Part shown: positions 35,278-44,263 of the stretch, piece by piece
How the letters are laid out: every line of letters begins with the position of its first letter
How positions within the stretch are numbered: position 1 is the stretch's first letter
DNA from: Shewanella psychrophila
GTDB lineage: Bacteria > Pseudomonadota > Gammaproteobacteria > Enterobacterales > Shewanellaceae
Reading direction: 5' to 3'
DNA: 64,000 bases
Assembly (NCBI RefSeq): GCF_002005305.1
Contig: NZ_CP014782.1
Location: forward strand, 3,224,001 to 3,288,000
Translations under genes and position numbers: made by a program
The notes under the pieces: model-generated
Seen by the model: the letters and a program-made list of their open reading frames with translations, nothing else
What the model was told of the DNA's origin: nothing
Databases searched by the model: none

Positions 35278-35577
35278 TTAGGTAAACTTTTGACCACAAC
35301 TTTTACACTCCTTCACATTCCAACCTGAGCCAGCTATTTTTGTACATGATGGACACTTTGAATTTTTATTTGTAAATAAAATAAATACTAAACCGACAGT
35401 TTGAAGCTGTAATGCAAAAAATTGTAGGTACATCAAAAATGAAGCAGACAGTGCAAACATCTCTGCTATCGACTCTTCATAATATTGAATTAAGAGTGCC
35501 AGCAGAAAAATCAGAGCTCAAACGGTGTATTTTACTCGGTTCTTTTTTTGCTGATTAAATGTATCAATGATATCCAT
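35278..35577 (-). pseudogene. Small membrane zinc-ribbon protein with an in-frame TGA
   Basis: The frame starts at ATG 35577 with AGGAAGAG just upstream and encodes MDIIDTFNQQKKNRVKYTV, then TGA (35518-35520). It continues in the same frame as ALIFLLALLIQYYEESIAE, a membrane-like helix, and a tail with CPSC and CKSCG, a four-cysteine zinc ribbon, to the stop at 35278. Reading through gives a coherent 99-residue protein with two membrane helices. The downstream part could also be translated from the ATG at 35460. A nonsense mutation is the simplest reading. Confidence 0.6.
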
Positions 35578-35699
35578 ATCTCTTCCTAAAATGTGTGCTG
35601 TGTTCATGCCCACTTATCAAGTGGGCATATATGCACAAATATCAAACCTATTATTTTTAGCTTGCGCAACCTATGTAACTGAATCTAAATTAGTTAAGC

Positions 35700-36330
35700 A
35701 ACTAACTCAAGCGAAATCGAACAAGGTTGAGTAATAAAGGCTCCAAGTCTTGCTCTTGTTCATTTAGCCAAATTAGCCCTATGAATAACAACCCTCCCCC
35801 GTACTCAATAAACCTGCCAGTTCGACACATCCCCGTTGGAAGTTGCCGAAGATCGTTGGAATAAATCACGTGAGACTGACATGGATGTCGGGCTAACTTT
35901 CGCAGGTGCATGGATGCATCCTTCGGAAGTGGTAGTGATTTATCCATAAGAACAGAGGGAGACAACTTCGCCGGGGCGGCATGGGGTGATCCAAGAGGGG
36001 CGAGGCCGTCCAGCCCCTCTTGGTCGGGTGTGGGTTGAAAATCCACGACTTACCTCGGTCGTAAGGCCGCATACTCAAAATTTAATTGAAAGGTAAGATA
36101 AAGAGATGGATTCCGGCCCAAAAGCATTGCCGGAAAGACAATATAGAAAATATCTCAGCCAGCTGGTGCCAAGGGTTCCTGTTTGATATCCACGACTTTC
36201 ATCAAAATTAAGTTTAGAGATATTCCTCGGCTACAAGGACGCACAACTCCAAACGAAGTTTGGAAAAAACTCCTCCTACTGGTGAAAGCGGCCTCAACAA
36301 AGTACGATATTGAACTAATCAAAAATCAGT
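35700..36330. repeat. Mosaic dispersed repeat, copy 2
   Basis: Non-coding region built of blocks found elsewhere in the window: ATCCCCGTTGGAAGTTGCCGA (35829-35849 in part), a CGGAAGTGGTA-GTGATTTATCCATA block (near 35926), GGATTCCGGC...AAAAGCATTGCCGGAA (36108-36135), which can form a hairpin, and CCAAACGAAGTTTGGA near 36249. Apparent ORFs on the minus strand through it are artefacts of the repeats. Confidence 0.6.
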
Positions 36331-36391
36331 AGAATTAGCTCTACACCGAAAGGCTATAGGGTTAACACTAGAGTAAATTTAAGCGGAAGTT

Positions 36392-36805
36392 ATGAAATCA
36401 AAAAATGGTAAGTTTGGGGTTGGAGACAACTCCTACCAAATGGCGGGTGGCTTAGTGGGTATCACTCAACTAGTCGATGAGTTTTATCAGAATATGGATA
36501 AGTTATCCTCATCCAAGAAGATCCGGGATATGCATCCTAGTGACCTTACTGATTCTCGCCAGAAACTCGCCTACTTCCTCTCAGGCTGGCTTGGTGGTCC
36601 TAAACTGTATTCGCAGCATTACGGCTCAATCAATATCCCTGCCGCCCATAAGCACCTCACAGTCGGCCATGAAGAAAGTGAAGCTTGGCTACACTGCATG
36701 CAGCAAGCTGTAGATAATCAGCCTTACGAAGCCGACTTTAAGGTATACCTGATGAAGCAACTACGCGTTCCGGCAGAAAGGATTAGACTGGTATCCAGCA
36801 GCTAA
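36392..36805 (+). CDS. Group II truncated hemoglobin (TrHb2/YjbI-like)
   Basis: A 137-residue truncated globin. The proximal histidine lies in the HKHLTVGHEESEAWLHCMQQAVD region (near residue 90-98). The upstream LAYFLSGWLGGPKLYSQHYG and the phenylalanine/tyrosine of DEFYQNMD fit the 2-on-2 fold of class II members, whose G8 tryptophan is also present (EAWLHCM). Such globins bind O2 or NO and are proposed in peroxide or NO defence. ATG 36392 follows AAGCGGAAG. It stands alone, divided from the next gene by a short convergent gap. Confidence 0.88.
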   Translation: MKSKNGKFGVGDNSYQMAGGLVGITQLVDEFYQNMDKLSSSKKIRDMHPSDLTDSRQKLAYFLSGWLGGPKLYSQHYGSINIPAAHKHLTVGHEESEAWLHCMQQAVDNQPYEADFKVYLMKQLRVPAERIRLVSSS

Positions 36806-36826
36806 GATTTTAAACATATTCGGAGC

Positions 36827-38377
36827 CTAAAAGTTCTTCGCCAAGGCTTCAGGGTACTGGCGCTGCTCGGCCAACAGCTCGGCTCTGGCCGTCACTTCTT
36901 CTTGGGTACATTGACCAGTTACCGGAAAGTAATGCTTAGTTGCGTATTGCTCGATGAGTGTTGAGTTGACGAGTTCATTAGCAATCAAGTCATGCAAAAT
37001 AGCATCAGCTGCGGCCAATGCAGAAGAGGCTTTAACGATCTCGGTACGGGCATAATGTTTGCCATAAAACGACACATCTGCCGCACGTAAACCCGCATCA
37101 TCCCCAGGGATTTGTTGCGCGCCGAATAAAGGCTTAGCTGCTACGCTAGCCTGGCTAAAGCTTGGGATGTATTGGGCGATATGCTCAATAGAGCCTAAGG
37201 TCCTCTCTTCGATAAGCTCTGCTGGCCATTGGCGTTCGATCTTATTGATAAAACGTTCGGCAAGTTTCGGCTGAGCACTGTTTTCACAGCTAGCCACTAA
37301 GCCGTTATTGAACAAGGTGATATCTTGGGTCATACCGTGTAACTGAAAATAACCATCTGGATAAGGCGTTAATTGCGCCATGCCTTGAGGTGTACCGCGC
37401 TCCCCATAAAAAATAACCTCGGGCCATAAGCCTTTACACTTTGGCCAATGGGCAACATAGGCAGCCTTAAACTCGACCATACGCCGACGCTTAGCGTTGA
37501 GCATGTCATCGATTTCGCCACTCTTAAAACCACAGGCATTAATAACATAATCAAAATCGGCATAGATGATCTCGTTTTCGTTATGCCTTTCCATCGATAC
37601 ACGCCAGCCGGATGCGCCTGTAAGCTGTTCCAATCCCCGCACCTGCGTGTTGGTATGTAGATGGCAATCGGGTAAATTATCTATCGCCATGCTAGCAATA
37701 GCAGCAAAACGAAAGGCTGATAGACCATACTCCTGCACTAAGAATATCGGGAATTGTAAGTTATCCAACTCGACATTTTGAGCGAAGGCCACCAACCAAT
37801 CACTTGGACATCGGGCTTCCTCTGGTAAGGGGAGCTCTTTTAGGGCATCTATTTCGGCTCGCTCAAACAAACGAAAATACTGCTCAGGCTCGCCTAACAC
37901 TTTATTGCTGGCATCTTGTTGTACTAAAGAGGCGTATTTAGCGCGTAACTTTTCTAAACGCGGCAATAAGTCCAGCGGATGCCCAGGATCGTTTATAGGC
38001 AACGCAATCACAGTCGGGCGCTTATTCACGCTTTGGGGGTAGACTTTTACGGTATCTATTGATTGCTGTAACAGGGTTAAGCACTGCTCATCTGATATTT
38101 CCCGGTAAAGATTACCGCCAGCATGTAAATGACAAATTGGAGGACCATTGACTAAGCTGTCACCTTTTTCGATTAAGCTAGTGTCTATACCCAGTTCGGC
38201 AAAGCGCAAGGCTATAGTTGAGCCGGCAACCCCACCGCCAATGATGGCAATTTTAGGACTCGCTAGAAGTGGTGTCTCAGATTTTATTACAGCTTGATTC
38301 ATTGTGCTTACAGAGTGACGTACAAAATTCGCGGCCATTTTACGTCGCATACTGTCAAGTTTATAGCCATGAATCAC
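36827..38377 (-). CDS. FAD-dependent oxidoreductase (DAO type)
   Basis: A 516-residue flavoprotein with an N-terminal dinucleotide-binding motif IAIIGGGVAGSTIALRFAELGID (near residues 43-65) and the GRxG-type continuation. The late VINACGFKSGEIDDML and GDDAGLRAADVSFYGKHYARTE segments belong to the DAO superfamily. Length and lack of a membrane anchor fit soluble oxidases or dehydrogenases; the substrate is unknown. A second plausible start is M26 (MNQAVIKSETPL), since the first 25 residues look untypical. It converges on the truncated globin; no pathway partner is adjacent. Confidence 0.8.
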   Translation of the reverse strand: MIHGYKLDSMRRKMAANFVRHSVSTMNQAVIKSETPLLASPKIAIIGGGVAGSTIALRFAELGIDTSLIEKGDSLVNGPPICHLHAGGNLYREISDEQCLTLLQQSIDTVKVYPQSVNKRPTVIALPINDPGHPLDLLPRLEKLRAKYASLVQQDASNKVLGEPEQYFRLFERAEIDALKELPLPEEARCPSDWLVAFAQNVELDNLQFPIFLVQEYGLSAFRFAAIASMAIDNLPDCHLHTNTQVRGLEQLTGASGWRVSMERHNENEIIYADFDYVINACGFKSGEIDDMLNAKRRRMVEFKAAYVAHWPKCKGLWPEVIFYGERGTPQGMAQLTPYPDGYFQLHGMTQDITLFNNGLVASCENSAQPKLAERFINKIERQWPAELIEERTLGSIEHIAQYIPSFSQASVAAKPLFGAQQIPGDDAGLRAADVSFYGKHYARTEIVKASSALAAADAILHDLIANELVNSTLIEQYATKHYFPVTGQCTQEEVTARAELLAEQRQYPEALAKNF

Positions 38378-38454
38378 AAAAAATTCATATTTACCTAATC
38401 CACCTTCTAAAAATCCTGAAATTAACTACCGACGATAATCAAACGCACCAGCAG

Positions 38455-38790
38455 CTTACAATAGATCCCCGTTGGAAATTGCTATGAGGCGTTGAAGAAA
38501 CTAGTGTGAAGCTCACCTAGCCATTCTTATCCATCCTTGGACTACAAGGCATTCATGCCACCACGGAATTTATAAATCCATTCACATCAGATCCCCCATC
38601 GGAAGTGGTACTGATTTATCCATAGGTATAAAGGGAGTGTAGCTAATTAATTACTGACCTAAATCAAATGTGCCTGTGGGTTACAACAGATCCCCGTTGG
38701 AAGTTGCCGAGGTCGCATATTCCAAAACTAACTTCAAAAAATAAAGAGCTGGATTCCGGCTAAAAAGCATTGCCGGAAAGACAGTAATTA
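38455..38790. repeat. Mosaic dispersed repeat, copy 3 (two partial units)
   Basis: Contains CCCCGTTGGAAATTGC (38467), the CGGAAGTGGTACTGATTTATCCATA block (near 38600), ATCCCCGTTGGAAGTTGCC (38690-38708) and GGATTCCGGC...AAAGCATTGCCGGAA (38751-38777). The same blocks, in the same order, occur at 35829-36135. No gene lies here. Confidence 0.6.
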
Positions 38791-38835
38791 AACACGAATC
38801 CACTAAGATAAAGAACAAAAAGTTAACCTTCATTG

Positions 38836-39594
38836 CTAACTAAAGTAAGCAGCTATACACCCCACCAACGTCATCACAAACAAGAACCACTTTAGAGTCT
38901 CAGGTCTTGCCTTAATCGCCATTTTTACGGCGAGGTGAGCCCCAAACATGGTGCCGAAGGCGAGTATCATCCCGGGGAGCCATTGGATTAATCCCTCAAT
39001 CATAAACAAGACTAAAGCCACAGAGGTAAAAACGAGAGTGCAGAGCATCTTGAGTGCATTGGCGCGTACCAGATCATATCTCAGCGAACCCGCTAATGCC
39101 GCCAACAACACAAAGCCGACTCCTGCCTGGACGAAGCCACCGTAGAAACCCGCGATACCCAGCCACCACCATGAGCTCGGTGTCTGAGAGACCTTGTTAA
39201 CTGGCGTACCGTATTCCGGTGCCACCATGGAAGGTTTGACTAGAATAACTAAGGCCATCAGCAACATGGTGCCCAATAACAGAGGCTTGATCCACTCGCT
39301 AGGTGCATAGGCTGCACCTGCCGCGCCTAATAAGCCACCGATAACTGTGGGAATAAGGATAGGTACCTTATCGTCTGTGTCTAACTTGCCATGTTTCTTA
39401 AAACCAAATACGGCAACAACCGACTGCATCAAGACGCCGACTCGATTGGTTGCATTGGCTACCTCAGCAGGCATGCCCATCACCATCAAGGCGGGCAGGG
39501 TCAGATTCGAGCCGCCACCAGCAAGGGTATTGATGATACCCGCAAAGAATCCTGTCACCAGTAACAGGATTGCATGGGTCAAAGTGATATCCAT
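38836..39594 (-). CDS. TauE/SafE (TSUP)-family membrane transporter
   Basis: A 252-residue, 8-helix protein of the TSUP family. The N-terminus holds the typical GFFAGIINTLAGGGSNLTLPALMVMG (near residues 15-40), and the second half has the matching IAGFYGGFVQAGVGFVLLAALAG (near 148-170). Family members export sulfite or organosulfur anions or move other small anions. No sulfur-metabolism gene adjoins it, so the substrate is open. Start ATG 39594. Confidence 0.87.
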   Translation of the reverse strand: MDITLTHAILLLVTGFFAGIINTLAGGGSNLTLPALMVMGMPAEVANATNRVGVLMQSVVAVFGFKKHGKLDTDDKVPILIPTVIGGLLGAAGAAYAPSEWIKPLLLGTMLLMALVILVKPSMVAPEYGTPVNKVSQTPSSWWWLGIAGFYGGFVQAGVGFVLLAALAGSLRYDLVRANALKMLCTLVFTSVALVLFMIEGLIQWLPGMILAFGTMFGAHLAVKMAIKARPETLKWFLFVMTLVGCIAAYFS

Positions 39595-39922
39595 CTAGGC
39601 AATAGCTCCCTTTAATACGACTAATTATAAATTACTATAACAAGCTAAAGACTCAAAATTTGTGCAGTGAACAGCTTACCGATTTATACCAGCAATTCAA
39701 AATATACTTTGTATCCAACTTGTTACGGCTAAGGTAGACTGATGGTTAATGCCGCGATCTTGGCTCTGTAAAGGTCGACGGACCCAAGTTAGAAATGATG
39801 TATGATTCGATATGCTAAGCGGCTCACTCAATACTAACTAATAGCATTAACTCAAAAATGATTCATAGTATTAATTCAGAATTTTGACCCATAATGGAAC
39901 TCGCTTTGGCAATTGGAGCCTT
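39595..39922. other. Intergenic region before the ABC operon
   Basis: About 330 bp between divergent genes, AT-rich, containing both promoters presumably; no element was identified. Confidence 0.4.
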
Positions 39923-40591
39923 ATGACAGATCAGATTGTTCAACTGCAAGGGATCACTAAAGAGTTTATCGATGGAGGCGTTGGTCATAAGGTTCTCGAC
40001 CGACTCGACCTCTTGCTCACCCAAGGTGACACCATTGCGCTCACTGGGGTCAGTGGAAGCGGCAAGAGCACCTTGCTTAACTTGATTGCCGGATTTGAAC
40101 GTCCCAATATCGGCTCTCTTAGCCTGTTGAACGAGGAAACCACCGCCTGGAATGATCGTAACTGGAGTCATTTCAGACAAGTATCTCTTGGGGTCGTCTT
40201 TCAACAATTTAACCTGCTTACGCCACTCAATGTTGAAGATAACATTGCATTCCCACTCAGGCTCAATGGATTAGATTGGAATTCCTGGTGCGATCATTTA
40301 GTCGAGCGGTTAAGTCTGAAGCCGTTACTCATGCGCCATGTCGAAACCCTATCTGGTGGTCAACAGCAAAGAGTCGCCATCGCCCGGGCATTGGCCCATA
40401 AACCTAGGCTACTGTTGGCCGATGAGCCCACAGGGAATTTAGATCAAGTAGCCAGCTTAGAAGTGATGAAGCTGTTATGCGAACTGGCAGGAGAGCAAAG
40501 CACCAGTATTCTTATGGTCACTCATAGCATGGAATGCGCCGAATTTATGCAGCGCCGCTGGAATCTGGATAATGGCCAGATCCATGAATAA
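39923..40591 (+). CDS. ABC transporter ATP-binding protein (LolD/MacB-like; AttE-like)
   Basis: A 222-residue ATPase from ATG 39923 (TTGGAG 6 bases upstream). Walker A GVSGSGKST (near residue 36), signature LSGGQQQRVAIARAL (near 138), Walker B LLLADEPTGNLD and the H-loop TSILMVTHSME are all intact. It belongs to the LolD/MacB group that pairs with FtsX-type permeases. The next gene, overlapping by 20 bp, encodes such a permease, and a lipocalin-like lipoprotein follows. This order matches AttE-AttFG-AttH systems. Confidence 0.93.
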   Translation: MTDQIVQLQGITKEFIDGGVGHKVLDRLDLLLTQGDTIALTGVSGSGKSTLLNLIAGFERPNIGSLSLLNEETTAWNDRNWSHFRQVSLGVVFQQFNLLTPLNVEDNIAFPLRLNGLDWNSWCDHLVERLSLKPLLMRHVETLSGGQQQRVAIARALAHKPRLLLADEPTGNLDQVASLEVMKLLCELAGEQSTSILMVTHSMECAEFMQRRWNLDNGQIHE

Positions 40592-43094
40592 GTCCAGTCT
40601 CATCCGAATGAACTGGCTTAGCCTTAAGGTCTTTCTCGCCCATTATCGTCAAGCCCCCCTACAGGCGGGTGCCATCACTATCGGTATCATTCTGGCTGTC
40701 ACCTTGCTAATAGGGGTTCGCACCACCAATGAAAATGCCATTCAGAGCTACAGGTCTGCCACTGAGCTACTGAGTCAGCAAGCCAAATGGTCTATCACCC
40801 CGCCGCTCGGTAGCAAGCGAATAGATGAAAACCTGTATTTCGATATCCGCGAAGGTGGTTTCAATAATGGCCTACCAGTAATACAAGGCGTCGCCACTGA
40901 CTCCAATGGTAAACGTTGGCGCATTCAAGGCAGCGATATTATGGCCGCCCTCACCTCTTTCTCAGCTTCTGGAACTGAAGCAAAGAATGAAGTAAATGCT
41001 AAGGCTGGCAGCGGGCTTTTTTCTTTAAATATCCCCATCGGAGATATCTTATCCGGCGCCCCTCTAGTGTTGGCCAGCACATCTTTGGCAAAGCAAATAG
41101 CCCAAGACGGTGACTTGATACTTGGTGGGGTGAAGGTGAGTGTTATCGCCTTAGATGATGCCAGCAATCTAGGCTCGGATATCTTAATGGATATCTCTCT
41201 GGCCCAGCGCATACTCAAGCGGCCTAATGAACTCAGTTATATTGCACTCTTCTCCGACATAAGCGGTAAAAAGGGGCATTTAGAGCAAATTATTGGACAT
41301 CGAGGCACACTAGTTGAGAGCGATAATGGTAATGGCCTCACCGCCCTCACCGAGAGCTTTCATCTAAACCTGACCGCCATGAGTCTGTTAGCTTTTGTCG
41401 TCGGGCTATTTATCGCCTATAACGGGGTTCGCTATAGCTTACTCAAGCGGCAAAGGTTACTGACACAACTGCAGCAACAAGGCGTAGCCAAGGCTCCCTT
41501 GATGTTGGCCTTATGTATTGAGCTTCTGCTGCTGGTGATTGTGGGCTCTATCATAGGCTTTATGTTGGGATTGCAGCTCAGTCATTGGCTACAGCCCATG
41601 GTGTCGGTCACACTAGAGCAGCTTTACGGCGCTAAGATATTTCCCGGACACTGGCAGTGGAGCTGGTTGTTTCAGGCCATAGGACTGACATTTCTAGCCG
41701 CGTTCGCAGCCTCGACCTCACTATTCATCCAACTTCTTCGTCAACCTCTGGCGAGTAACTCGGCTCGACTGGTACAGCAAACCAGTGCAGATAAGCTACA
41801 CAGGTACCAGTTGCTTATCTCCATGACTCTCGGGTTAGTGGCGTCCATATTACTGCCTTTTAGCCAAGACTATCGCTATACCATGGTTCTGCTTGGCTTG
41901 GTAGTTATCGCCATACCTTTAGCTCTGCCTTGGGCTCTGGTTTTTATGGTCAATCAAGTGTTAAAGGTGACACCCAAAGGTTTATTACATTATCAGGTCG
42001 CCGAGACCAAGGAGCTAATTGCCCCCCTGTCGCTGGCCATGATGGCCATGTTACTAGCGCTTACAGCCAATATCTCCATGAACACCTTAGTTGGCAGCTT
42101 CGAAAGCACCTTGAAAAACTGGCTCGATGCCAGACTGCACGCCGAGCTCTATATCAGGCCAGCATCAAACCAGATGGTCGAAGTAGAAGCTTTTCTGAAG
42201 CAGCACAAGGATGTAGATGCCCTCTATAAGCAGTGGTATCTAAGCAGCAAACAAGACAAGCTGCCTATCAATATCGTTACTCGAGATAAACGTTCCCTAC
42301 GTGAAACCACAGTGTTTAAAGAAACGGTCGACAATATGTGGCCAGAGTTCTTTGCAAATAAACGAGTGCTGATAAGCGAACCTTTGGCTATCAAATTAAA
42401 GCTCAACTTAGGCGATGCCATAAAATTACCACTCCTGCCTGAACATCATTTTACTGTGGGCGGAGTGTTCTACGATTACGGTAATCCCTATGGCGAAATA
42501 ATCATCTCCCCGGAAACATGGCAAGCGAATGGATTTCCCGAAACGCCCCTGAGCCTGGCCATAAACGTCAACGGAGACTCGGACAAATTTAAACAAGAGT
42601 TACAGCAGAAATTCTCCATACCCGACGCGATGATCTTCAGTCAGGAAAAAATTAAGCAGCAAGCGATCATCACGTTTAAGCGCACCTTCTCTATCACTCA
42701 GGTACTTAATACGCTCACTCTGCTTGTGGCGGCCATCGGCTTATTTAGCGCTTGCTTTATGCTGACTCAGGCAAGAATGGCACCAATGGCGAGGCTCTAC
42801 ACCATGGGAGTTAACCGCCGCCAGCTCACCACTCTCGTCTTCGGACAGATGTTGATTATTGTGCTGTTTACCTGTCAGGTAGCCCTGCCAACAGGCGCCA
42901 TCTTAGGTTATCTGCTGATCAATAAGATCACCCTGCAAGCATTCGGTTGGAGTATCGCCATGGAGTGGGATTGGCTCGCCTACGGTCAGGTGCTCGCGCT
43001 AGCACTGGTTTCCAGCTTATTGGCCGTGGCTTTCCCCTTGTATATGCAAACCAAGCGTCCTCTAATCTCTAGCCTTCAAAGAGAGGTTATATGA
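40572..43094 (+). CDS. FtsX-family ABC permease, fused double unit (AttF/AttG-like)
   Basis: An 840-residue permease with about 10 membrane segments and two FtsX-type cores. Between the first helix and the second lies a large periplasmic domain (residues ~45-265); a second one follows near 500-690. This is the layout of fused LolC/E- or AttF/G-type permeases that drive a mechanical, not a channel, transport. Starts at 40572 and 40584 are both in frame, both overlapping the ATPase gene end. Its stop overlaps the start of the next gene (ATGA). Likely substrate is a lipid or lipoprotein-like molecule, by analogy only. Confidence 0.88.
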   Translation: MARSMNKSSLIRMNWLSLKVFLAHYRQAPLQAGAITIGIILAVTLLIGVRTTNENAIQSYRSATELLSQQAKWSITPPLGSKRIDENLYFDIREGGFNNGLPVIQGVATDSNGKRWRIQGSDIMAALTSFSASGTEAKNEVNAKAGSGLFSLNIPIGDILSGAPLVLASTSLAKQIAQDGDLILGGVKVSVIALDDASNLGSDILMDISLAQRILKRPNELSYIALFSDISGKKGHLEQIIGHRGTLVESDNGNGLTALTESFHLNLTAMSLLAFVVGLFIAYNGVRYSLLKRQRLLTQLQQQGVAKAPLMLALCIELLLLVIVGSIIGFMLGLQLSHWLQPMVSVTLEQLYGAKIFPGHWQWSWLFQAIGLTFLAAFAASTSLFIQLLRQPLASNSARLVQQTSADKLHRYQLLISMTLGLVASILLPFSQDYRYTMVLLGLVVIAIPLALPWALVFMVNQVLKVTPKGLLHYQVAETKELIAPLSLAMMAMLLALTANISMNTLVGSFESTLKNWLDARLHAELYIRPASNQMVEVEAFLKQHKDVDALYKQWYLSSKQDKLPINIVTRDKRSLRETTVFKETVDNMWPEFFANKRVLISEPLAIKLKLNLGDAIKLPLLPEHHFTVGGVFYDYGNPYGEIIISPETWQANGFPETPLSLAINVNGDSDKFKQELQQKFSIPDAMIFSQEKIKQQAIITFKRTFSITQVLNTLTLLVAAIGLFSACFMLTQARMAPMARLYTMGVNRRQLTTLVFGQMLIIVLFTCQVALPTGAILGYLLINKITLQAFGWSIAMEWDWLAYGQVLALALVSSLLAVAFPLYMQTKRPLISSLQREVI

Positions 43095-44197
43095 TAACTC
43101 TGCTAAATAAGAGTTTCGGATACCTTGGCCTATTTACGCTTTTAGCTCTTACGGCCTGCTCAAAACCACCAGCACCTCCTTCTATGGGGAGCCTGTTAGG
43201 CGATAATAGCCAAGGCTATACCAAGGTAGATAAAAGCAGGCCGATAATATTTCCAGAGGATCATCTATCCCACGATGATTTTCGTCAGGAGTGGTGGTAC
43301 CTCACTGCGAATTTAAAAACTCAAGAGGGCGAACTGTTAGGACTGCAATGGACTCAATTTCGTGTCGCCTTAGCGCCTGAAAAAGCAGATATTCAAAGCC
43401 CAAAGTCCGATTCAGGCTGGGCCGCAAATCAAATTTTTATGACCCATGCGGCCATCACTAGCAAGTCATCGCACTTTGCCGAAGAGAGATGGTCAAGACG
43501 CCATCCAAGGCTGGCCGATGTGACGACCAAGCCCCTCATCATAAAAATAGATAACTGGCAGTGGACCGGCACAGGTGAAGACTTGTTCCCCGCCCAGCTT
43601 AAGGTCGATGCCGAAAAGTTTAGCTATCAATTATCTCTGCAAACTAGCTCGCCCTATCAGCTCCAGGGAGAGAAAGGTTACAGCATAAAAAGCGCCGACG
43701 GCTCGGTAGCCTCTCATTACTACAGCCAACCTTTCATTACCGTTTCTGGCACAGTAAATCTTGACGGAATAGATCATGAAGTAAGTGGTGACGCCTGGCT
43801 AGACAGGGAGTGGAGCTCGCAGTTTCTTAACAAAGCACAAGCTGGCTGGGATTGGTTTTCCCTTAGGCTAGAAGACGGCTCAAGCTTGATGTTGTTCCAA
43901 CTTAGGGGCCAAGACAAACCTAGCTTCTATAGTGGCCGCAGAATGTTTGCCGATGGCAGCGGCCACAATATTACGTCCGAAGAAATCCAAGTTGAAGTCG
44001 CTGACTGGCATAAGATTGACTCAAAGCGCTATCCCATTGCTTGGCGTATTTCTATTCCCTCTGAGGAAATAGAGCTCAGTACACAAGCGCTCAATGCCAA
44101 TGCTGTAGTCCCCTTGAGTGTCAGTTATTGGGAAGGGCCGGTAACGGTTTCAGGCAGTCATAAAGGTGAAGGGTATATGGAACTGACAGGCTATTAA
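43091..44197 (+). CDS. AttH-like lipocalin-domain lipoprotein (CrtC superfamily)
   Basis: A 368-residue lipoprotein: lipobox LTAC at about residue 23, then the AttH/CrtC N-terminal domain with the conserved QEWWYLTANLKTQEG (near 66) and WTQFRVAL, and the C-terminal lipocalin half (DRAWLDREWSSQ region near 238, MLFQLRGQD near 275). Members sit with FtsX-type ABC transporters. AttEFGH was first described in Agrobacterium; the molecule handled is still unknown. The ATGA overlap indicates translational coupling. CrtC-like hydratase activity should not be assumed. Confidence 0.88.
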   Translation: MITLLNKSFGYLGLFTLLALTACSKPPAPPSMGSLLGDNSQGYTKVDKSRPIIFPEDHLSHDDFRQEWWYLTANLKTQEGELLGLQWTQFRVALAPEKADIQSPKSDSGWAANQIFMTHAAITSKSSHFAEERWSRRHPRLADVTTKPLIIKIDNWQWTGTGEDLFPAQLKVDAEKFSYQLSLQTSSPYQLQGEKGYSIKSADGSVASHYYSQPFITVSGTVNLDGIDHEVSGDAWLDREWSSQFLNKAQAGWDWFSLRLEDGSSLMLFQLRGQDKPSFYSGRRMFADGSGHNITSEEIQVEVADWHKIDSKRYPIAWRISIPSEEIELSTQALNANAVVPLSVSYWEGPVTVSGSHKGEGYMELTGY

Positions 44198-44263
44198 AAT
44201 GACTGCCTATTGAAATAAGCAACTATCTGAAATGAGTAATTAGGGTTTACTATATTCTATGAC

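Noticed and set aside
35278..35577. Selenoprotein with TGA decoded as selenocysteine
   Set aside because: No structured element was seen after the TGA, and the neighbourhood and protein type give no support; a nonsense mutation is simpler.
35702..36078. Minus-strand ORFs of 61 and 114 codons
   Set aside because: They cover the mosaic repeat and resemble chance frames over repeated DNA.
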